DNA of 64,000 nt from Bacillus cereus G9842 (GTDB taxonomy: Bacteria; Bacillota; Bacilli; Bacillales; Bacillaceae_G). Below, in pieces: positions 1-8,319 of the stretch. The DNA is taken from NCBI RefSeq assembly GCF_000021305.1, contig NC_011775.1, forward strand, positions 62,001-126,000. The letters run 5' to 3'. The position numbers and the translations under genes were made by a program. The stretch's first letter is position 1; the number at the start of each line of letters is the position of its first letter. The notes below the pieces were generated by a model. It was not told where the DNA came from. It made no database searches and saw only the letters and a list, made by a program, of their open reading frames with translations.

Positions 1-223
1 TGAATTGATGTTTGTAACTTTAAACCCTAGAGAAGAAAGTGTACTTAGATATCGTTTTGGATTTGATGATGGAATAGAATTAACACTAGAAGATACTGCG
101 CGTATACTTGGGGTTACTAGAGAGAGAGTTCAACAAATTGAAAAAAAAGCAATCGAGAAGATGAAGCAAAGATTGTCATCAAAAAAAATAAATAGTTTTC
201 AAGAGTATTATTCCTCTTTATAA
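1..223 (+). CDS. C-terminal end of a sigma-70 family RNA polymerase sigma factor (5' truncated)
   Basis: The reading frame is open from the window edge, so this is the tail of a longer gene. It encodes sigma region 4: LNPREESVLRYRFG, then a helix-turn-helix ending TRERVQQIEKKAIEKMK, the signature by which RpoD-type factors contact the -35 element. The TTG at 5 and ATG at 8 are probably internal. Being RpoD-like rather than ECF-like, it may be an element-encoded primary-type sigma that directs RNA polymerase to its own promoters. A promoter and leader hairpin for the next gene follow directly. Confidence 0.8.
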   Translation, partial: ELMFVTLNPREESVLRYRFGFDDGIELTLEDTARILGVTRERVQQIEKKAIEKMKQRLSSKKINSFQEYYSSL

Positions 224-245
224 AATAGGATAATCTTGTTATAAT
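217..245 (+). promoter_or_regulatory. Promoter with extended -10 for the 387 operon
   Basis: TGTTATAAT (extended -10, hexamer 240-245) lies 49 bp before the leader hairpin. The -35 region (TTTATA) is weak, as expected with a TGn extension. Confidence 0.55.
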
Positions 246-293
246 ATGAAATATTCAACTTTAATTTTAATTTTATTACTTATAACAATAATT

Positions 294-361
294 AGCGCCT
301 TTGGCGATTATGAACACTTACTTTGTGTATAGTGAAATAATCGTTCAAAGGCGCTTTTTTT
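294..361 (+). promoter_or_regulatory. Leader terminator hairpin ahead of 387
   Basis: Outer arms AGCGCCTTTG (294-303) and CAAAGGCGCT (346-355) pair perfectly. Inner stems CGATTA/TAATCG and CACT/AGTG extend the structure, and a T tract follows. It ends 25 nt before the GTG start, inside the 5' leader and not behind a gene. It has the C-TTT-GG 5' arm shared by the leader family. Confidence 0.75.
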
Positions 362-386
362 ATTGTCTTATTTAGGGGGAATTTAA

Positions 387-770
387 GTGATTCACTTAAA
401 AATTTTTTGGGAAGATGAAATAAGAGAAATGAGAAATGCACTTAGAACAAATACCGGTTTTATAGTCTCAGAACATTTTTTTAAAGATAGAATGCTGCAA
501 AGAGATATATCTTTAATGGAAGTAGCCGAAATTATATTATATGGAGACATAGTAGAAGGATTTGATGTAGCGAAGTATCCAGGTTATTGTAATTCAGATC
601 CTGTTCGTTCAATCATTGGTAAAACATCCTCAGGGAGAATTTTAACAGTAGGTGTTGCAATAAAGTCTAAGCAATCATTTTGTGTAGTAACAGGGTACGA
701 AGGTATAACACCAAGACTACAAAACGTTGCCTATGATAAAGGATTACTTGAGGAGAACATTGTATGTTAA
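387..770 (+). CDS. DUF4258-like protein, possible toxin partner of the next gene
   Basis: A 127-residue protein starting at GTG after TAGGGGGA. The N-terminal half has the DUF4258 pattern: HFFKDRMLQRDISLMEVAEII, a GDIVEGF turn, then a beta-rich half ending in a VVTGYEG strand. DUF4258 proteins are small RelE/MqsR-like folds often found beside YgiT/MqsA-type zinc fingers, which is the arrangement here (next gene 32 bp downstream). A toxin role, probably mRNA cleavage, is inference from this pairing. Transcription is expected from the promoter and leader hairpin at 217-361. Confidence 0.6.
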   Translation: MIHLKIFWEDEIREMRNALRTNTGFIVSEHFFKDRMLQRDISLMEVAEIILYGDIVEGFDVAKYPGYCNSDPVRSIIGKTSSGRILTVGVAIKSKQSFCVVTGYEGITPRLQNVAYDKGLLEENIVC

Positions 771-802
771 GCTAAACTCAAACATATTTGAGGAGGACAA
801 CA

Positions 803-1057
803 ATGACTTGTACTGAATGTACTAGGAAAGAAATCAAAACTAATGTTAAAAAGGATGAATTAATTTTTACGAATGTTCCAGCGAATATCTGTACAGTATG
901 TAATGAGCTGAATTTTAATTTTCGTGATCAACTGATTATGGAGCATTACAGTAAACTAGAAAGAGTAAATCCAGGGGAAATAGATTTTGCTGATGTTGAA
1001 TTAGCATACAAAACTATGACAATAGAAAACTTAATTGTGAATAGCCCCCTTCAATAA
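803..1057 (+). CDS. YgiT/MqsA-type zinc finger protein, possible antitoxin
   Basis: An 84-residue protein. The ATG at 803 is chosen because AGGAGG sits 6 nt upstream; the in-frame TTG at 788 would precede this site. Two CxxC pairs (CTEC near residue 2 and CTVC near residue 32) match the MqsA N-terminal zinc-binding module that contacts the toxin. No helix-turn-helix follows, so if it is an antitoxin, DNA binding is not obvious. It forms a likely two-gene unit with the DUF4258 gene and ends at a strong terminator. Confidence 0.6.
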   Translation: MTCTECTRKEIKTNVKKDELIFTNVPANICTVCNELNFNFRDQLIMEHYSKLERVNPGEIDFADVELAYKTMTIENLIVNSPLQ

Positions 1058-1066
1058 GTAGAGTGA

Positions 1067-1097
1067 AGAACCGTGAATTAAACATGGTTCTTTTTTT
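1067..1097 (+). terminator. Intrinsic terminator after the 387-1057 pair
   Basis: AGAACC(GT) pairs with (AT)GGTTCT, followed by eight T. Confidence 0.75.
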
Positions 1098-1124
1098 ATT
1101 ATAAAAAATTAGGAGGAAATTAAA

Positions 1125-1583
1125 ATGCCAGAATTTACAGTGTCAAGAGCTTATAGTGGGTATAAAAGAATTGAGTGTGAAGATTTATTAGAAGCCGTAC
1201 GTTATGTATTTAATATAGAGGGTGATCTATTTTATCGTGGTGAAGTATTGGTGTCCTGCCTTCAGTATGATCAGGATGTTAATATCAAAAATTTAGAAAA
1301 GGTAGGTATATTAATGTATTTTCCTAATAATTCTGTTGCTTTTAAATGGATTGAAGAGGAAAAAAATTCACAAAAATACTATGCCAACTTTATTGATTTG
1401 AAAAGATTGGGAATGAAGGCTGGATTAGAAGTACATGTAAACGATTTTCGCAGTATAAAAAGCGAAATATTGTTTGAGGATCTGAACGAAATACGAAAGT
1501 ATGCTGAAAAAGAATATCCTTATGAGGGTGAACAAATATCAATATTGTATTTCTCTAGAGAAAATGAAATGAAAAGACTATAA
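1125..1583 (+). CDS. Hypothetical protein
   Basis: A 152-residue soluble protein with no recognised domain. The start is set by AGGAGG 8 nt upstream. It is mixed alpha/beta with an acidic, tyrosine-rich C-terminus (EKEYPYEGEQISILYFS). It is the first of three closely spaced + strand genes (1125-2275) ending at the terminator near 2293, so an operon is likely. No membrane segment, signal peptide or cysteine cluster is seen. Confidence 0.65.
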   Translation: MPEFTVSRAYSGYKRIECEDLLEAVRYVFNIEGDLFYRGEVLVSCLQYDQDVNIKNLEKVGILMYFPNNSVAFKWIEEEKNSQKYYANFIDLKRLGMKAGLEVHVNDFRSIKSEILFEDLNEIRKYAEKEYPYEGEQISILYFSRENEMKRL

Positions 1584-1613
1584 ATTAAATAATAAATGAT
1601 GGGGGATAAAAAC

Positions 1614-2000
1614 ATGATTACATTAAATGAGATGATTGAAAAATGTGAAGAAAATCTTTGGCTTAGATCTGGAGCTTTAGAAGATGCAATAGCCGAATTA
1701 GATTATCAGTTCAATTTAATTCATTGTGATAGTATAGAACAATTCATTCAATATATGAAACAAGGAAATTGGTCAATACGCCAAGGGTTCGCACTTCAGA
1801 ATCTATTATTTGTTAATCAAATTAACGCAGGTGATGAGTGGTGGACAATTAGAAAAAAGAAAGATGGAAATTTAATTGCATTTGAGAGTATAAGTTTTCA
1901 ATCTATGATAGAGCGTATGGGAGAAGGTCCAGTAGCTGTATATATAAAATTCTTACTTGATGACCGTGATCCTTTTGAAGTAATGAAGGAGGCACTTTAA
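1614..2000 (+). CDS. Hypothetical protein
   Basis: A 128-residue protein. The GGGGGAT motif 6 nt before the ATG at 1614 favours this start over the ATG at 1596. It begins with amphipathic helices (LNEMIEKCEENLWLRSGALEDAIAELDYQF) and has a DEWWTIRKKKDGNLIAF beta hairpin in the middle. The family is not recognised. It is almost fused to the next gene (stop at 2000, ATG at 2003), so the two are probably co-translated. Confidence 0.65.
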   Translation: MITLNEMIEKCEENLWLRSGALEDAIAELDYQFNLIHCDSIEQFIQYMKQGNWSIRQGFALQNLLFVNQINAGDEWWTIRKKKDGNLIAFESISFQSMIERMGEGPVAVYIKFLLDDRDPFEVMKEAL

Positions 2001-2002
2001 TA

Positions 2003-2275
2003 ATGCTATTACATGATTATCCACTTAAAACACGAGAAATATTAATTGTATTTGACCTATTAAGGGTAATGAATAAAGACAATGTCATTCAACCAGGGGA
2101 TAAGGAACTTTATGAAATTTGTGGTTATGGTGGCCCAAGATATTTTAAAAAACATTTAGATAAATTGATTCATCTAGGAATAATAAATAAAAAGGAAATT
2201 AACAAAAAAGTTATACTAACTTTTAACAACAGGTTGGTTGCAGCCGGAGAATTAGGGCCGAAAATATTTACATAA
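2003..2275 (+). CDS. Small winged-helix-like protein
   Basis: A 90-residue protein. Predicted helices around residues 8-25, 35-42 and 46-58 (YFKKHLDKLIHLGII), followed by NKKEINKKVILTFN as a wing, resemble the winged helix of MarR-like or replication-initiator domains. The ribosome binding site AAGGAGG lies inside the previous gene's end. It may be a DNA-binding partner of the upstream product; this rests on secondary-structure appearance only. Confidence 0.55.
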   Translation: MLLHDYPLKTREILIVFDLLRVMNKDNVIQPGDKELYEICGYGGPRYFKKHLDKLIHLGIINKKEINKKVILTFNNRLVAAGELGPKIFT

Positions 2276-2292
2276 AAAATATTATAAAAATT

Positions 2293-2331
2293 AAGGTGAT
2301 TAGCATAGTTTCATATGTTTATCACCTTTTT
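2293..2331 (+). terminator. Intrinsic terminator after 2275
   Basis: AAGGTGAT (2293-2300) pairs with ATCACCTT (2321-2328), followed by T residues. Confidence 0.7.
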
Positions 2332-2389
2332 GTATAGCAGAGAATCTTAATAAACTTATTAAATAAAAAAATAGGAGAGAATATATAAT

Positions 2390-3331
2390 ATGCATAATGC
2401 AGAACCAAAAGGTTATAAATTATTAATTCAAGGAAGTAAAGGCCTCATTTATAAATACTTACTTATAAATGAGAAAAAAGATGTAATAGAAATGAAAGGG
2501 CAATTTTTCAACGGAGTGTGCATAGATATTGAAGAAATAGAGCTTGTTAATAATGAAAATTTATTACTTGGAGATTTAGCGGCTTACGAAGCGTACAATC
2601 TATATACAGAAGAATATAACTTAGAATTTACACTTATTTCTTTTAGTAGATTAAAAAGAGAGATATATGTAACTATGGATGGCGGCCGTTTAGGTAAAGT
2701 TCAATTTCACTTTGATATAAATGCCATTAGATATCATTCAAGTTATTTTAATAATTGTAATACTAATATTAATGACCTGGATTTAGATTTAGAAATGATT
2801 CCTTTAACAGATTTAATTGATATCTCCTATGAAATGTATATTTTAATTAGAGGAACTAGAAAAACAAATAATCAGGTTAATGGTGATCCTTATATACATA
2901 TCGATACAAGTAAGGAGATTGGATATCAAATTCAGGTAACTAGAAATGGTTTAAGAGAGCTAAGATATTTTATACCTAATGATTATAAAAGTGTATATGA
3001 TGATGCAATAATTCAATTTGAAGCAGATGATTGTGTAGTGAAAGAAGTAATCTCATTTACTTTACACAGTTTAAAAGTAAATGAGATGAAATTAGACATG
3101 GCATACACAATTTTGGTAGATAGAGAAGCGTATCCTTTTGATGCAGTAACTTTTAAGCAATTAGAATCTGATTTGATAGAAATTGTTATGAAAGGGAATA
3201 AATTTTCAAATGAATCAAGTGGGTACTCAATTACACTGTCAAAGCTTAAATCAATAAATAACATGAAAAAGCAGTTTGAGGAGCTTACTTTATATGATTT
3301 AAATCAAATCTTATTCTGTTGCTATGAATAA
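2390..3331 (+). CDS. Hypothetical protein
   Basis: A 313-residue protein with no recognised family. It is predicted to be largely beta-strand in the N-terminal two thirds (YKLLIQGSKGLIYKYLLI, LEFTLISFSRLKREIYVTM), which suggests a cytoplasmic beta-sandwich. The C-terminus is helical (MKKQFEELTLYDLNQILFC). GGAGAG lies 11 nt before the ATG. It stands alone between two hairpins. No signal peptide or membrane segment is seen. Confidence 0.65.
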   Translation: MHNAEPKGYKLLIQGSKGLIYKYLLINEKKDVIEMKGQFFNGVCIDIEEIELVNNENLLLGDLAAYEAYNLYTEEYNLEFTLISFSRLKREIYVTMDGGRLGKVQFHFDINAIRYHSSYFNNCNTNINDLDLDLEMIPLTDLIDISYEMYILIRGTRKTNNQVNGDPYIHIDTSKEIGYQIQVTRNGLRELRYFIPNDYKSVYDDAIIQFEADDCVVKEVISFTLHSLKVNEMKLDMAYTILVDREAYPFDAVTFKQLESDLIEIVMKGNKFSNESSGYSITLSKLKSINNMKKQFEELTLYDLNQILFCCYE

Positions 3332-3393
3332 ATATTAAGGAAAAAGACGTATTAATAGGCCAAAGATATGCGAAAAAAATAAATTAATGAGAG

Positions 3394-3431
3394 AAATAAA
3401 GAGACGTTTTTAGAAACCTCTTTATTTTTTT
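3394..3431 (+). promoter_or_regulatory. Leader-type terminator hairpin ahead of 3446
   Basis: AAATAAAGAG (3394-3403) pairs with CTCTTTATTT (3418-3427) and the T run continues to 3431, directly before AGGAGG. It could be the terminator of the preceding gene or a leader attenuator; no clear -10 separates the two. Confidence 0.5.
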
Positions 3432-3445
3432 AGGAGGAAATAAGC

Positions 3446-5197
3446 ATGAAACGAATTGAATCTGTAGAAAAGATCATAGAAAAATCATTTGATGAAAAAG
3501 GTATTAATAAATTTATGGCAAAGGTAAATATAAATTCTGTAGGTAATATAGATTTTTTACCAAAGGGGCAATTAATAAATAAAACATTAAGCGCAATAAA
3601 GAGAAAATACCATTCACTATTAAAAGAGTGTAAAACAATTGATGATGTACAAAAGATCCTAAATACAATACCAATGAAGAAAATTGAAAAATCCATTGAA
3701 ATTGAAGAGATTAGCGAACAAACATTTGTTGAATGTGATAAAGAATATATGTCGAAATTACTATATCTTGTCTTAAAAATAAAAGAAGGGAAAGGTACAA
3801 GAAGTGATTATTATCCAAAAATAAAGGAACTTCTACCCTTAATTATAAGAAAAACAATTTTAAAAGAAGGAAAAGAGGAATCTAGTGAATTTTTAACCGT
3901 TGCAAAGGTTAACGTTCCACCAACTGTAGAATATAACACGAAATTGGGATGTAGAAAAAATCATTATTTAATAGGCAGAAGTAAAGATAAATTCTCTATA
4001 AGATCTCTTGCTGCAGAAATGGCATCTATGTTTTTGCTAAGTGTTATAAATGAATACACAATTAAAAACACGCAGGTGTTTGAATTTAAAATGATAAATA
4101 AATATGTAGAAAATTATTATTGTAAAGATACAAAAGTATTACGGGTGCCAAAAAATGAAAAAGATGCATCTTTAGTCATTAACCAGATTAATAGATTTTA
4201 TAAAGAATTGATAGTTGAAGATTATAAGAAGTGTGAAGATGAGCAGTTAAATAATATAGTTGGTAAATTAAAATTAGAAATAGTTAATGGTAAAGTAATT
4301 AATATTAATACTAATGAAATTTTACGTTTAATGATTAAGGAATTTATATTAGAAAGTGAACAAATTCATATAAAATCAAAGAGATATCATGATAGTCTAA
4401 CAGCGTATGCAAAATCGTTTCAAGAAAAAAAGCATATTACTAAAGAGCATCAATTTGTAATGAAAAACAATGTTTTTTTAAAGCGTTTTTCATCAGTAGA
4501 GTTAGATAATATTGTTGATTTAAAGGAATTTCGTGAGCTTGAGGACGAATTTATTAAATTATCTAGTGAAGTCTATATACCAAATAGTATTGAAAAGAAT
4601 ATATCTTTTAAAATTAAGAGAATCTTACATCATAAAGCATCTGGGTTATTTTATCCTAAACCGATAGGATGCTTAATTATAGATCGAGGAGGAATTTCTA
4701 GCTTCCTACATGAATTAGGACATTTAATTGATTTTGAGGAAGAAGAAAATCAATTAAGTGAATCAATAGAATTTAAAGCTGTTTATGACCTGTATAGAAG
4801 AAATTTAGTTAATAAAGTAGGTAATATAAAAGATTATAAAAAATTTAAAATAGGTGAGAAACCATTAAGTTATTATTTAGAGAAAGCAGAGGTTTTTGCA
4901 AGATCCTTTGAAGTTTATTATGGAATACTAAAGGGTGTAAATAATTCTCTATTAAAATCACATAATGATTATATGAATAGACAAGAATATCCAATTGATG
5001 ATGAAGAATATATGAATATGGTTAGAAATTATTTTGAAAGGATTTTAAAAAACAAGCATATAAAATCTATAAAAGAAGAATTAAATTTGAAAATAGTAAA
5101 GAAAAATAGGCTATTACCATCATCAGATATAATTATTACCAATGAAAGCTTTCGTGGTAAGATGGTGCAGTTAAGTCTCTTTGATGAACTAGCTTAA
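3446..5197 (+). CDS. Zincin-like metallopeptidase-domain protein with C-terminal QLSLF tail
   Basis: A 583-residue Lys/Ile-rich protein. The zinc motif is HELGH (H422, E423, H426) in the context SSFLHELGHLIDFEEE. The later segment YYLEKAEVFARSFEVYYG probably supplies the third ligand, as in metallopeptidase domains of large polyvalent proteins on phages and conjugative elements. The N-terminal 400 residues match nothing I know. The end reads QLSLF-DELA (Q575-F579), the pentapeptide seen in bacterial sliding-clamp binding proteins, so it may be tethered to replication forks. Protease activity and substrate are unknown. It has a strong AGGAGG ribosome binding site. Confidence 0.65.
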   Translation: MKRIESVEKIIEKSFDEKGINKFMAKVNINSVGNIDFLPKGQLINKTLSAIKRKYHSLLKECKTIDDVQKILNTIPMKKIEKSIEIEEISEQTFVECDKEYMSKLLYLVLKIKEGKGTRSDYYPKIKELLPLIIRKTILKEGKEESSEFLTVAKVNVPPTVEYNTKLGCRKNHYLIGRSKDKFSIRSLAAEMASMFLLSVINEYTIKNTQVFEFKMINKYVENYYCKDTKVLRVPKNEKDASLVINQINRFYKELIVEDYKKCEDEQLNNIVGKLKLEIVNGKVININTNEILRLMIKEFILESEQIHIKSKRYHDSLTAYAKSFQEKKHITKEHQFVMKNNVFLKRFSSVELDNIVDLKEFRELEDEFIKLSSEVYIPNSIEKNISFKIKRILHHKASGLFYPKPIGCLIIDRGGISSFLHELGHLIDFEEEENQLSESIEFKAVYDLYRRNLVNKVGNIKDYKKFKIGEKPLSYYLEKAEVFARSFEVYYGILKGVNNSLLKSHNDYMNRQEYPIDDEEYMNMVRNYFERILKNKHIKSIKEELNLKIVKKNRLLPSSDIIITNESFRGKMVQLSLFDELA

Positions 5198-5300
5198 TGA
5201 CTATAATATAAGATAACAAGCTTATTTATAATTACTTATATTATGTTATAATAAGTTTATAAATAATTTAGCTACTTTTAATTAACATACAAAAAACTTA

Positions 5301-5357
5301 AACCTTTTGGGTTCTTGAACGATATTTATATCAAACAAGTTCTCAGAGGGTTTTTTT
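5301..5357 (+). promoter_or_regulatory. Leader terminator hairpin ahead of holA
   Basis: The arms 5301-5317 (AACCTTTTGGGTTCTTG) and 5336-5352 pair over 17 positions with a few G-U or mismatched pairs, followed by seven T. TGTTATAAT (hexamer 5247-5252) lies 49 bp upstream. The 5' arm carries the CTTTTGGG core of the leader family. Confidence 0.75.
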
Positions 5358-5409
5358 ATTGTGAAATTTGTATGTTCATTTTAATAAATCTAGATAGGGA
5401 GAGATGAAA

Positions 5410-6381
5410 ATGGGTTTATTTGTAATTTATGGATTAGAGCAATATACAATTGATAAGGAATTAACAAAGATTATAAATAAAGACCTAGAAAGCGATAATA
5501 TTGATTTTTCCGTTAATATTTATGATTGTGATGAAACTACAGTTCAAGTTGCTATAGAAGATGCAGAGATGTTTTCTTTAATGATGGGACCTAAAAAAGT
5601 AGTTGTTAAGAATGCTCTGTTTCTAACGGGACAGAAAATGAAAAAAGATGAACATGATATGGATATTTTACAAAAATATATTGAAAGTCCTAACGAGGAT
5701 ACAGATTTAATTTTAGTAGTACCGTATGAAAAATTAGATCAACGTAAGAAGATAGTAAAGTTATTAAAAGAAAAGGCAATAATTATTGAAGCTGCAGTTT
5801 TAAAAAGTATAGAAGCTAAGAGATGGATAAAAGAAGAGTCACAAAATCTAAATATAGAATTAAGTTCTGAAGCTATAGAACATCTATATATGATGGTTGG
5901 TTCTAATTTACAGATGTTATCCAGCGAATTACAAAAAATAGCTATGTATGTCGGTGAAAAGCGTAAGGTGGGTACAGAAGTAATACACCTCTTAGTAAAA
6001 AAGACTTTAGAACAGAACGTATTCATTATTATTGAAAAGATTGGAAAAAAACTTTATGCAGAAGCTCATTCATTTTATAAAGAGCTAATTATACAAAAAG
6101 TTGAAACGATAGCTATTGCAGCAATGATTTCTAAGCAATTTTCTAGAATGCTAGAGGTTAAAGCGCATTTACATGATGGTGCTGAGCAAAAACAATTAGC
6201 CTCATTATTGGGAGTACAACCATATGCCGCAAAAGTTATAGCGAATCAAGCCAGAGGATTTCATGAAACTACAATACAGCAAATACTTCATCGAATGTCA
6301 CAAATGGACTATGAATTTAAAACAGGAGCAGATAAACAATTATTGTTTGAAATGTTCCTTGTTGACTTAAAGAATCTATAG
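5410..6381 (+). CDS. holA: DNA polymerase III delta subunit (clamp loader), element-encoded
   Basis: A 324-residue protein with the HolA layout: N-terminal MGLFVIYGLEQYTIDKEL, the VVVKNALF and DTDLILVVPYEKLDQRKK strands, RWIKEESQNLNIELSSEAIEHL, and the C-terminal collar region ending KQLLFEMFLVDL. In the clamp loader, delta opens the beta sliding clamp. The family length is about 340 residues. The ATG at 5410 fits AGGGAG (8 nt); an ATG at 5404 is too close. Finding it on an accessory element, with a delta' gene 34 kb away, suggests a modified clamp loader using the host tau/gamma. Confidence 0.8.
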   Translation: MGLFVIYGLEQYTIDKELTKIINKDLESDNIDFSVNIYDCDETTVQVAIEDAEMFSLMMGPKKVVVKNALFLTGQKMKKDEHDMDILQKYIESPNEDTDLILVVPYEKLDQRKKIVKLLKEKAIIIEAAVLKSIEAKRWIKEESQNLNIELSSEAIEHLYMMVGSNLQMLSSELQKIAMYVGEKRKVGTEVIHLLVKKTLEQNVFIIIEKIGKKLYAEAHSFYKELIIQKVETIAIAAMISKQFSRMLEVKAHLHDGAEQKQLASLLGVQPYAAKVIANQARGFHETTIQQILHRMSQMDYEFKTGADKQLLFEMFLVDLKNL

Positions 6382-6389
6382 AGAGAACA

Positions 6390-6417
6390 AGACACTATAT
6401 ATTTGGGTGTCTTTTTT
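6390..6417 (+). terminator. Intrinsic terminator after holA
   Basis: AGACAC pairs with GTGTCT across a 12-nt loop, followed by six T. Confidence 0.65.
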
Positions 6418-6450
6418 GTTATAAAAAATTACAAAGTTAGGAGAATGGTT

Positions 6451-6990
6451 ATGTTAAAAATGATTGATTTAAGTACACAAGAATTAATTTTAAAAGGGGA
6501 TAGTTATCAAGTTATGCAAGTACTTCAAGAGATGCTATTTCAAAAATCGCCAGAAAAACATGGATGGACACCATGTTTAGAGTTAGTAGAACAAAGCGAA
6601 TTTGAGGATTTTTCTGTCTTTGTACATTCAGATTCATTTTCTGAAGAATGCTTGATCGAAGAGATTTTCGAAAGTGAGGAGAGTATTAAAAGATGGGAAA
6701 GTATTCTTGGTTGTAAAGTAAGTGGGCAAGAGGATATTAAATCTATAGTTGAAGAATACCTAGAAAATTCTATAAAGTCCTGGGAAGATGAATTGAAAAT
6801 AGACATTGCTGATGACGAAGAATTTTGGCTAAGTGTCAAAAAATATTTAAACATTGATGTTACAGAGGTAATAACAAATCGATGTACTTTTTGTGGTGAA
6901 AAATCTGATTCTCATGATACAAAAGTGGTCTGCGGTTACATAATTTTAGACTGCTGTACAGATTGTGAGGAGGAAATTCTAAATAACTAG
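6451..6990 (+). CDS. Hypothetical protein with C-terminal zinc-ribbon-like cysteines
   Basis: A 179-residue acidic protein. AGGAG lies 7 nt before the ATG at 6451; the in-frame ATG at 6445 is too close. The N-terminal part is helical and rich in Glu (EECLIEEIFESEESIKRW). The last 35 residues carry CTFC and CCTDC, four to five cysteines that could hold zinc. No family is recognised. It lies 33 bp from the next gene, so the two are probably co-transcribed. Confidence 0.6.
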   Translation: MLKMIDLSTQELILKGDSYQVMQVLQEMLFQKSPEKHGWTPCLELVEQSEFEDFSVFVHSDSFSEECLIEEIFESEESIKRWESILGCKVSGQEDIKSIVEEYLENSIKSWEDELKIDIADDEEFWLSVKKYLNIDVTEVITNRCTFCGEKSDSHDTKVVCGYIILDCCTDCEEEILNN

Positions 6991-7023
6991 GGAAAAATTT
7001 AGTAAAATAGGGGAGATTTTATT

Positions 7024-7683
7024 ATGAAAAACAAATATGCGATTACATTAGATAAAGAAATGTTAACAACAAAGGAGATTATTTCAATATTTCAGCAGCA
7101 GGAAGATATCGAGCCACTTCAGAGTTTAGATCTTAATATAGTTAATGATACCTTAAACCATATTAAAGAAAAAACAGATGCCGTCAATATAAATTATAAC
7201 TATTATCAAAATGAGATAACTCAGATGAGGTTTCATAGTTGTGGTTTAGAATGTGAGTTTGATTTTGAAAGAGATCACTTTGAAGAAATATATGGCGTTC
7301 CTTGTTCTTTAGAGGCTATTTTTCAAGAATGGAGCGACTTTATAATTAATCACATGGAATGCAAAACAGAAATAGTAAAGTTAGATTCTAAAGAAGATAA
7401 TAAAATAAGAACAATAGAAATTAGTGAGTTATTCAATATTCCTTATGAAAAACTAAAACAAATATTAAGCGAGTCATCCCATAAGGTAGTAGAGGTAATT
7501 CACAATATTGAATTCGAAGATAAAAAAACATTAAATCAATTACCAACACACTTAGGTATACAAATAGGTTACAAAGAGGAAAGTAAGGAACTGTTTATTT
7601 ATTATGGAGAAGAACATTTTCCAGGCCTTTATCGCGGTCTGCTTTTATTGGAAATTTTTAAACTTATTGGCTACAAGGCATAA
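7024..7683 (+). CDS. Hypothetical protein
   Basis: A 219-residue soluble protein with GGGGAG before the ATG. The fold looks mixed: helical N-terminus (MLTTKEIISIFQQQED), an acidic centre, then a C-terminal half with IGYKEESKELFIYYGEEHFPGLYRGLLLLE. It forms a unit with 6451 and ends at the 7745 terminator. No catalytic or metal motif was found. Confidence 0.6.
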   Translation: MKNKYAITLDKEMLTTKEIISIFQQQEDIEPLQSLDLNIVNDTLNHIKEKTDAVNINYNYYQNEITQMRFHSCGLECEFDFERDHFEEIYGVPCSLEAIFQEWSDFIINHMECKTEIVKLDSKEDNKIRTIEISELFNIPYEKLKQILSESSHKVVEVIHNIEFEDKKTLNQLPTHLGIQIGYKEESKELFIYYGEEHFPGLYRGLLLLEIFKLIGYKA

Positions 7684-7744
7684 TTCGATAAGTGTGTATA
7701 TAAAAAAGTTAACGTTACATTTTAAAGAAATATTATTCTAAGCA

Positions 7745-7782
7745 AAAAAGAGAGTCTTTTGTATAAGAGACTCTCTTTTTAA
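7745..7782 (+). terminator. Intrinsic terminator after 7683
   Basis: AAAAAGAGAGTCTT pairs with AAGAGACTCTCTTTTT around a short loop, giving a strong stem with a T tract. Confidence 0.8.
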
Positions 7783-7797
7783 TTAGCTAATTTATGA

Positions 7798-7896
7798 TAT
7801 AATTTATGTATTACTAAGCGCGTAGATGTAATTAATAAGAAGACCTTTTGGGTTAAAAAGTTTAGCAGATACTTTTTAACCCAAAAGGTCTTTTTT
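7798..7896 (+). promoter_or_regulatory. Promoter and 20-bp leader terminator ahead of hfq-1
   Basis: TGATATAAT gives an extended -10 (7798-7803). After 37 nt comes a perfect 20-bp stem (7841-7860 with 7872-7891, 11-nt loop) and six T. The 5' arm starts AGACCTTTTGGGTT. A roughly 120-nt untranslated stretch then precedes the gene. The stem should stop most transcription, so expression of this Hfq must require read-through or antitermination. Confidence 0.75.
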
Positions 7897-8014
7897 ATAT
7901 AGATATTTACTTTTAAGTATGTAAATTATGAAACAGAATTTAAAAAAGCGAGAAAAAAAAGGCCATGATAGACTTTAAATTGAACATAGCAACCGACAGA
8001 AAGGAATTGAAATT

Positions 8015-8266
8015 ATGGCTAATCAAACAGTACAAAATAAAGTAATAGAGAATGTTAAAGGCAAAAATAGTAAAGTGAATTTTATATTGAACAATGGTTT
8101 TCGTATTGAAGGGAAGATCGTTGCTTATGATGATTTTTGTATATTGGTATCAACTAAAGCGCCATCTAATGAAAAGCAGATAGGGGACAAACAGGTATTC
8201 CAAAATCAATTAATTTATAAACATAATATATCAACTATTGAACTACCAAATACATTTAAATATTAA
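8015..8266 (+). CDS. hfq: Hfq-like Sm-fold RNA chaperone with enlarged loop
   Basis: An 83-residue protein matching Hfq from VNFILNNGFRIEGKIVAYDDFCILV (Sm1) to QLIYKHNIST (Sm2, with the conserved YKH). It differs from ordinary Hfq in about 12 extra residues between the motifs (STKAPSNEKQIGDKQVFQN), where the loop to strand 4 is normally a short GKQQ turn. Hfq hexamers bind sRNAs and A/U-rich RNA. B. anthracis pXO1 is known to carry an extra Hfq, so an element-borne copy is plausible. A second copy lies at 62835. AAAGGA precedes the ATG. Confidence 0.75.
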   Translation: MANQTVQNKVIENVKGKNSKVNFILNNGFRIEGKIVAYDDFCILVSTKAPSNEKQIGDKQVFQNQLIYKHNISTIELPNTFKY

Positions 8267-8271
8267 TTAAT

Positions 8272-8297
8272 AAGCCGCTTTAAATGCGGCTTGTTTT
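8272..8297 (+). terminator. Intrinsic terminator after hfq-1
   Basis: AAGCCGC pairs with GCGGCTT, followed by GTTTT; the stem is short but GC-rich. Confidence 0.65.
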
Positions 8298-8319
8298 ATA
8301 AGAATGGAGCTACAACATT

